A DNA stretch of 64,000 bases from RPQJ01 sp963706535. GTDB taxonomy: Bacteria; Pseudomonadota; Gammaproteobacteria; Steroidobacterales; Steroidobacteraceae. Under the pieces are notes generated by a model. The model did not search any database, was not told the DNA's origin, and was given only the letters and a program-made list of their open reading frames with translations. The stretch spans positions 372,001 through 436,000 of the forward strand of contig CAVPMU010000002.1 of the NCBI GenBank assembly GCA_963706535.1, given 5' to 3'. Within the stretch, counting starts at the first letter, position 1; every line of letters starts with the position of its first letter. Made by a program: the position numbers and the translations under genes. Positions 59,754 to 64,000 of the stretch are shown piece after piece.

Positions 59754-60619
59754 TGCAAGGCCGGTCGTGGTTCCGCATCCTGGCCCTGGTGCTCGGGTTC
59801 GCCTTCCTCTACGTGCCGATCATCTCGCTCGTGGTGTACTCGTTCAACGAGTCGCGCCTCGTCACCGTCTGGGGCGGGTTCTCGACCAAGTGGTACGTGG
59901 CGCTGGCGCAGAACCAGCAGATCCTCGGCTCGGCCTGGCTCAGCCTCAAGATCGCCGCCGTGTCGGCCACCATCGCCGTGGTGCTCGGCACGCTGGCGGG
60001 CATGGTGCTGGCGCGTTTCGGCCCGTTCCGTGGTCGCACGCTGCTGTCCGGCATGACGACGGCGCCGCTCGTCATGCCCGAGGTCATCACGGGACTGTCG
60101 CTGCTGCTGCTGTTCGTGACCATGGAACAGCTGATCGGCTGGCCGAAGGGCCGCGGCATGACCACGATCATCATCGCGCACGTCACCTTCGCGATGGCGT
60201 TCGTCACCGTCATCGTGCAGTCGCGTCTCGCGCAGCTCGACGACTCGCTGGAGGAGGCCGCGCAGGATCTGGGGGCCCGCCCGGCCAAGGTGTTCTTCCT
60301 GATCACGCTGCCGATCGTCTTCCCGGCGCTGCTGTCCGGGTGGCTGCTCGCCTTCACGCTGTCGCTCGATGACCTCGTGATCGCGAGCTTCGTGGCTGGG
60401 CCGGGCTCGAGCACGCTGCCGATGGTGGTGTTCTCCAAGGTGCGCCTCGGCGTGAGCCCCGACATCAACGCGCTGGCCACCATCATGGTCGCGATCGTCG
60501 CGGTGGGCGTGGTGATTGCCGGCTTCTCGATGACGCGGCAGCAACGCATCCGCGACCGGGATGCGCAGATGGCCCTGGCCGCCAACCAGGAGATGGTCGA
60601 GGCCATGAAGAAGGGCTGA
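59753..60619 (+). CDS. potI: Polyamine ABC transporter permease PotI
   Basis: This 288-residue second permease has six membrane helices and the EAA loop EEAAQDLGARPAKVFFLITLP, followed by the FTLSLDDLVIASFVAGPGSSTLP segment typical of PotC/PotI. The C-terminal end is charged. It forms the channel with PotH. Confidence 0.94.
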   Translation: MQGRSWFRILALVLGFAFLYVPIISLVVYSFNESRLVTVWGGFSTKWYVALAQNQQILGSAWLSLKIAAVSATIAVVLGTLAGMVLARFGPFRGRTLLSGMTTAPLVMPEVITGLSLLLLFVTMEQLIGWPKGRGMTTIIIAHVTFAMAFVTVIVQSRLAQLDDSLEEAAQDLGARPAKVFFLITLPIVFPALLSGWLLAFTLSLDDLVIASFVAGPGSSTLPMVVFSKVRLGVSPDINALATIMVAIVAVGVVIAGFSMTRQQRIRDRDAQMALAANQEMVEAMKKG

Positions 60620-60623
60620 GCGC

Positions 60624-61370
60624 GTGCCGGGACCCTCCATCCTCGCTTTCGACGTTGGCGGCTCGTTCGTCAAGGCCGGGGTGGTGGACGTCGTGGCGGG
60701 TTGCATCGCGGGTGACGTGCTGCGTCGGCCGACACCGGAAGGTGCCGCCCCCGGCGATGTGATTGACCTGCTTGCGTCACTGGCCGCCGAGCTGCCGTCG
60801 TCGGGCCCGATCGGGCTCGCCTTTCCCGCCGTCGCCAAGCGCGGCGTCGCGCTCACGGCGGCCAACGTCGACAAGCGCTGGATCGGCACCGACGCGCAGT
60901 CACTGCTCGAGCAGCGCACCGGGCGTCCCGTGGCGTTCCTGAACGATGCCGACGCGGCGGGCGTGGCCGAGATGGCCCTCGGCGCGGGTCGCGGGCGGGA
61001 CGGCACGGTGATGGTCCTGACGCTCGGCACGGGCATCGGCTCGGCGATTTTCGTCGACGGACGCCTGCTGCCGAACACCGAACTCGGCCACCTCGAGGTG
61101 CGCGGAGAGGAAGCCGAGCATCGTGCCTCGGCGAAGGCCCGGATCGACCGCAAGCTCGGCTGGGAAGAGTGGGCACGCGCGGTCAACGAGGTGCTTGCGA
61201 GCTATCACGCGCTGCTGTGGCCGGATCTGTTCGTCATCGGCGGCGGCATCACGGAGAACTGGGACCGCTTCGGCACGCTGCTGGAAGCCCGGGCGGAGAT
61301 CGTGCGCGCCCGCTTCGGCAACGACGCGGGGATCATCGGCGCCGCGATGGCGGCGGCGGAACGCCGCTGA
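60624..61370 (+). CDS. ppgK: Polyphosphate glucokinase-like ROK kinase
   Basis: This 248-residue sugar kinase has the phosphate-1 motif LAFDVGGSFVKAGVVD, the catalytic NDADAAGVAEMALG, LTLGTGIGSAIFVDG and the PpgK-like NTELGHLEVRGEEAEHRASAKAR (no zinc-site cysteines of classic ROK proteins). PpgK phosphorylates glucose using polyphosphate. The GTG start at 60624 follows potI after four bases. No link to polyamine transport is known, so co-transcription may be incidental. Confidence 0.85.
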   Translation: MPGPSILAFDVGGSFVKAGVVDVVAGCIAGDVLRRPTPEGAAPGDVIDLLASLAAELPSSGPIGLAFPAVAKRGVALTAANVDKRWIGTDAQSLLEQRTGRPVAFLNDADAAGVAEMALGAGRGRDGTVMVLTLGTGIGSAIFVDGRLLPNTELGHLEVRGEEAEHRASAKARIDRKLGWEEWARAVNEVLASYHALLWPDLFVIGGGITENWDRFGTLLEARAEIVRARFGNDAGIIGAAMAAAERR

Positions 61371-61376
61371 CGGCGG

Positions 61377-62534
61377 GTGAGCCGGATCATGCTGCCGGCG
61401 TCCAAGCTGCCCGAGGTCGGCACCACGATCTTCACCGTCATGTCGCGGCTCGCCGCGGAACACGGCGCGATCAACCTTTCCCAGGGTTATCCTGACTTCG
61501 ATCCGCCGTCGCAGCTGGTCGAACTCGTGGCGGCGCACATGCGCGGTGGCGCGAACCAGTACGCACCGATGGCGGGCTGGCCGGCCCTGCGCGAGGCCGT
61601 GGCGGGCAAAGTGCAGGCGCTCTACGGTCGGACGGTGTCGTCCGACAGCGAGGTCACGATCACCTCCGGCGGCACCGAGGCGCTGTTCTGCGCCGTGCAG
61701 GCCGTCGTGCGGGCCGGCGACGAGGTGATGCTGCTCGACCCGTCCTACGACTCCTACCAGCCCTCGGTGCGGCTCGCGGGCGGGCGGGCGGTGCGCATCC
61801 CGCTCAGGCGCCCGCGCTTCGACGTGGACTGGGACCGGGTGCGCGACGCACTGTCGGCGCGAACGCGGCTGATCATCGTCAACACGCCGCACAACCCGAG
61901 TGGCGCGGTGTGGTCGCGCGAAGACCTCGAGGCGCTGGCCGGCCTGCTGCGCGACACGCGTGTCCTGGTGCTGGCGGACGAGGTCTACGAGCACATGCTG
62001 TACGACGGCCGCCGCCACCACAGCCTGCTGTCGCACGGCGAACTGGCGGAGCGCGCCTTCGTCGTTTCCTCGTTCGGCAAGACCTACCACGCGACTGGTT
62101 GGAAGGTGGGCTACTGCGTGGCGCCGGCCGCACTCAGCCTGGAATTCCGCAAGATCCACCAGTTCGTGCAGTTCGCAGTGGCGACGCCGCTGCAGGCCGC
62201 ACTCGCCGATTTCCTCGTTACCTGCCCGCGGCACCACCTCGAGCTGCCGGCGTTCTACCAGCGCAAGCGCGACCGGTTCTGCGAGCTGCTGGCCGGGACG
62301 CGCTTCGGCTTCGAACCCACCGCGGGCACCTACTTCCAGCTCGTCGACTACTCGGCGGTCAGCGAACTTGCCGACGTCGAGTTCGCCCGCTGGCTCACGA
62401 CCGAGGTCGGCGTGGCGGCGATTCCCATCTCCGTATTCTCCGAGGCTCCGTCGCCCGGGAGGATCGTGCGATTCTGCTTCGCGAAGCACGAAGCCACCCT
62501 CGAGGCTGCGGCCCGGAAACTGGGGCAATTATGA
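61377..62534 (+). CDS. YbdL-like methionine/glutamine aminotransferase
   Basis: This 385-residue class I/II PLP enzyme has INLSQGYPDFDPP, NQYAPMAGWPALREAV, NTPHNPSGAVW, LADEVYEHMLYDG and the PLP-lysine motif SSFGKTYHATGWKVGYC. This set is that of YbdL/KAT-type aminotransferases, which use methionine, glutamine or kynurenine. The GTG start is at 61377. It overlaps a nitrilase of omega-amidase type by ATGA. That pairing is typical for 4-methylthio-2-oxobutanoate transamination. Confidence 0.88.
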   Translation: MSRIMLPASKLPEVGTTIFTVMSRLAAEHGAINLSQGYPDFDPPSQLVELVAAHMRGGANQYAPMAGWPALREAVAGKVQALYGRTVSSDSEVTITSGGTEALFCAVQAVVRAGDEVMLLDPSYDSYQPSVRLAGGRAVRIPLRRPRFDVDWDRVRDALSARTRLIIVNTPHNPSGAVWSREDLEALAGLLRDTRVLVLADEVYEHMLYDGRRHHSLLSHGELAERAFVVSSFGKTYHATGWKVGYCVAPAALSLEFRKIHQFVQFAVATPLQAALADFLVTCPRHHLELPAFYQRKRDRFCELLAGTRFGFEPTAGTYFQLVDYSAVSELADVEFARWLTTEVGVAAIPISVFSEAPSPGRIVRFCFAKHEATLEAAARKLGQL

Positions 62535-63325
62535 ATTCACACCTGCGCGTCACCGTCATACAGTCGGCCCTCGCCTGGCAGGAGCCGCTCGCCAATCGCC
62601 ACCGGATGGCGGCGCATTTCCGCGGCCTCGCCGGGCACACGGACCTCGTCGTGCTGCCGGAGATGTTCTCGACCGGCTTCAGCATGGACGCGCAGACGCT
62701 GGCGGAGGCGATGGACGGCCCGACGGTGGGCTGGATGCGGGAGGAGGCCGCCGCGCTCGGCTGCGTGATCGCGGGCAGCCTGATCGTTCGCGACGACGGA
62801 CGCCACTACAACCGGCTCGTGTGGGCACGGCCCGACGGAACGCTCGCCTGCTACGACAAGCGGCACCTGTTCCGCATGGCGGAGGAGCCTCGGCACTTCG
62901 CGGCTGGCTCCCAACGCGTCGTGGTCGAACTCAAGGGCTGGCGCGTCTGCCCGTTGATCTGCTACGACCTCAGGTTTCCCGTTTGGAGCCGCAACCGCGG
63001 GGACTACGACCTGCTGGTCTACGTCGCGAACTGGCCCGCGCGGCGCGCACACGCGTGGTCATCGCTGCTCCGGGCGCGTGCGATCGAGAACCAGTGCTAC
63101 GTCGTGGGCGTGAATCGCATCGGCACCGACGGCAACGGCACGGCCTATGCCGGCGATAGCGTCGTGCTCGACTTCCTCGGGCAGTCGCTGTCGAGCGAGG
63201 GCGGGGGAGACCGGGTGGAGACCACCGTGCTCGACCTCCAGTCGCTCAGGGCCTGGCGCGAATCGTTCCCGGCGCACCTCGACGCTGACCAGTTCGAGCT
63301 CGCGACGGGTCGCGGCGCCTCATGA
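62531..63325 (+). CDS. Omega-amidase-like nitrilase (YafV/Nit2 type)
   Basis: This 264-residue nitrilase-superfamily amidase has the triad Glu44 (VLPEMFSTGF), Lys110 (CYDKRHLFRMAEE) and Cys144 (PLICYDLRFPVWSR). The sequences fit YafV/Nit2, which hydrolyse 2-oxoglutaramate or 2-oxosuccinamate made by glutamine/asparagine transaminases. It therefore would pull the transaminase upstream forward. ATGA overlaps connect it with both neighbours. Confidence 0.9.
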   Translation: MNSHLRVTVIQSALAWQEPLANRHRMAAHFRGLAGHTDLVVLPEMFSTGFSMDAQTLAEAMDGPTVGWMREEAAALGCVIAGSLIVRDDGRHYNRLVWARPDGTLACYDKRHLFRMAEEPRHFAAGSQRVVVELKGWRVCPLICYDLRFPVWSRNRGDYDLLVYVANWPARRAHAWSSLLRARAIENQCYVVGVNRIGTDGNGTAYAGDSVVLDFLGQSLSSEGGGDRVETTVLDLQSLRAWRESFPAHLDADQFELATGRGAS

Positions 63326-64000
63326 AGAAGAGGACCCGCGTCACGCATCCGCCGGAGGTGGCAGTGCCGCCGGACAACCGGCCGCTGGTGGCGCCGATCT
63401 ACCAGTCCGTCAAGTTCACCTTCGACGACGTGGCGGAGACCGAGCGCTATTTCCGCCACGAGCGCGAGGGTTTCTACTATTCGCGCCTCACCAACCCGAC
63501 CTTGCGGCAGCTCGAGCTGCTGCTGGCCGAGCTGCAGGGGCGCGACTCCTGCCTGCTCACGGGCTCCGGCGTGGCCGCAGTCGCGATGGCGCTGCTGGCG
63601 CTGCTGCGGTCCGGCGGCCACGTGGTCTACTTCGCCGAGATGTACCAGCCGACGCGCGCGCTGGTCCGGCGCGTGCTGGCGCGGTACGGCGTGACGAGCA
63701 CCATGCTGTCGATCGACGACCATGCGGCACTCGAGGCCGCGCTCGCGCGTACGCCGACGCGACTCGTGGTGTTCGAGTCGCCGTCCAATCCCGTGCTGAA
63801 GATCGCGGACATCGCGCGCGTGACCGATGCCGCGCACCGGCACGGCGCCCTGACGCTGCTCGACAACACGCTCGCCGGCCTGCACAACCACGGGCAGTAC
63901 GACGTGGATGTCTTCGTCCACAGCCTGACCAAGTACGCCTCGGGACACGGGGACGTGATGGGCGGCGCCGTCATCGCCCGCCGCGAGCTCATCGACGCGA
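63322..64000 (+). CDS. Cys/Met-metabolism PLP enzyme, N-terminal part (cut by window edge)
   Basis: At least 226 residues of a cystathionine gamma-synthase/lyase-type enzyme are present. Motifs: PLVAPIYQSVKFTF, the FYYSRLTNPTLRQLE substrate region, TGSGVAAVAMALLAL, VVFESPSNPVLKIADI, LLDNTLAG and the PLP-lysine region FVHSLTKYASGHGDVMGG. The lysine is therefore inside the window but the C-terminus is not. It could be a methionine gamma-lyase, cystathionine lyase or synthase; the fragment does not decide. It overlaps the upstream nitrilase by four bases. Confidence 0.88.
   Translation, partial: MKKRTRVTHPPEVAVPPDNRPLVAPIYQSVKFTFDDVAETERYFRHEREGFYYSRLTNPTLRQLELLLAELQGRDSCLLTGSGVAAVAMALLALLRSGGHVVYFAEMYQPTRALVRRVLARYGVTSTMLSIDDHAALEAALARTPTRLVVFESPSNPVLKIADIARVTDAAHRHGALTLLDNTLAGLHNHGQYDVDVFVHSLTKYASGHGDVMGGAVIARRELIDA

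Overview
The window is GC-rich, densely packed DNA from a bacterial chromosome, and almost every base is accounted for by genes. The run prmC-prfA-hemA / TPR lipoprotein-lolB-ispE-tRNA(Gln)-prs-rplY-pth-ychF is a layout familiar from gammaproteobacteria such as Pseudomonas. LolB, TorF-type porins, RlmKL and PotFGHI also point to a Gram-negative gammaproteobacterium. The genus cannot be named from sequence alone. Genes are commonly coupled through ATGA, GTGA or TGATG overlaps, and GTG/TTG starts are frequent.

Layout. 0-7.7 kb: a compact menaquinone operon (end of menF, then menD-menH-menB-menA-menC-menE and a YciI-like gene). 7.7-16.1 kb, minus strand: a small outer-membrane protein, an M28 peptidase, a flavin monooxygenase, mtgA, a cyclophilin, prmC, prfA and hemA. 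16.2-23.2 kb, plus strand: the lolB-ispE-prs-rplY-pth-ychF housekeeping block with tRNA-Gln. 23.3-24.6 kb: a secreted protein gene carrying two nearby, opposite frameshifts. 24.8-34.5 kb: tRNA-Met, a small membrane protein with a DAACS symporter, a universal stress protein, and a group of PRPP/NAD and stress genes (pncA, pncB, a divergent PRPP synthetase, a phosphoribosyltransferase, an HPF-like factor, two APH-fold proteins, a cupin). 34.7-36.6 kb: a tandemly duplicated TorF-family porin unit including its promoter-like and terminator-like sites.

From 36.7 to 60.6 kb most genes fit polyamine or omega-amino-acid catabolism. They are two class III aminotransferases, a PuuR-like regulator, an aldehyde dehydrogenase, a MaoC-phosphotransacetylase fusion with acetate kinase, N-carbamoylputrescine amidase, PuuB, two PuuA-like ligases, PuuD, and a Pot-type ABC importer with two binding proteins. 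Together they could import putrescine, gamma-glutamylate or transaminate it, oxidise the aldehydes and release GABA-like products. A DnaQ-GIY-YIG nuclease, RlmKL, a PsiF-repeat protein and QueD interrupt this block. The right end carries polyphosphate glucokinase, then a probable sulfur-amino-acid salvage trio (YbdL-like aminotransferase, omega-amidase-like nitrilase, and a truncated Cys/Met-metabolism PLP enzyme).

The least explained feature is a family of seven dispersed palindromic elements. Each has two long arms built from tandem heptamers (GGGGATA on one side, TATCCCC on the other, or the variants GCGGATA and GCGGTTA) around a short core that usually contains a small GC-rich palindrome. 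They lie directly against gene ends, and two of them provide the stop codons of pth and queD. A separate 26-bp inverted repeat follows ychF.
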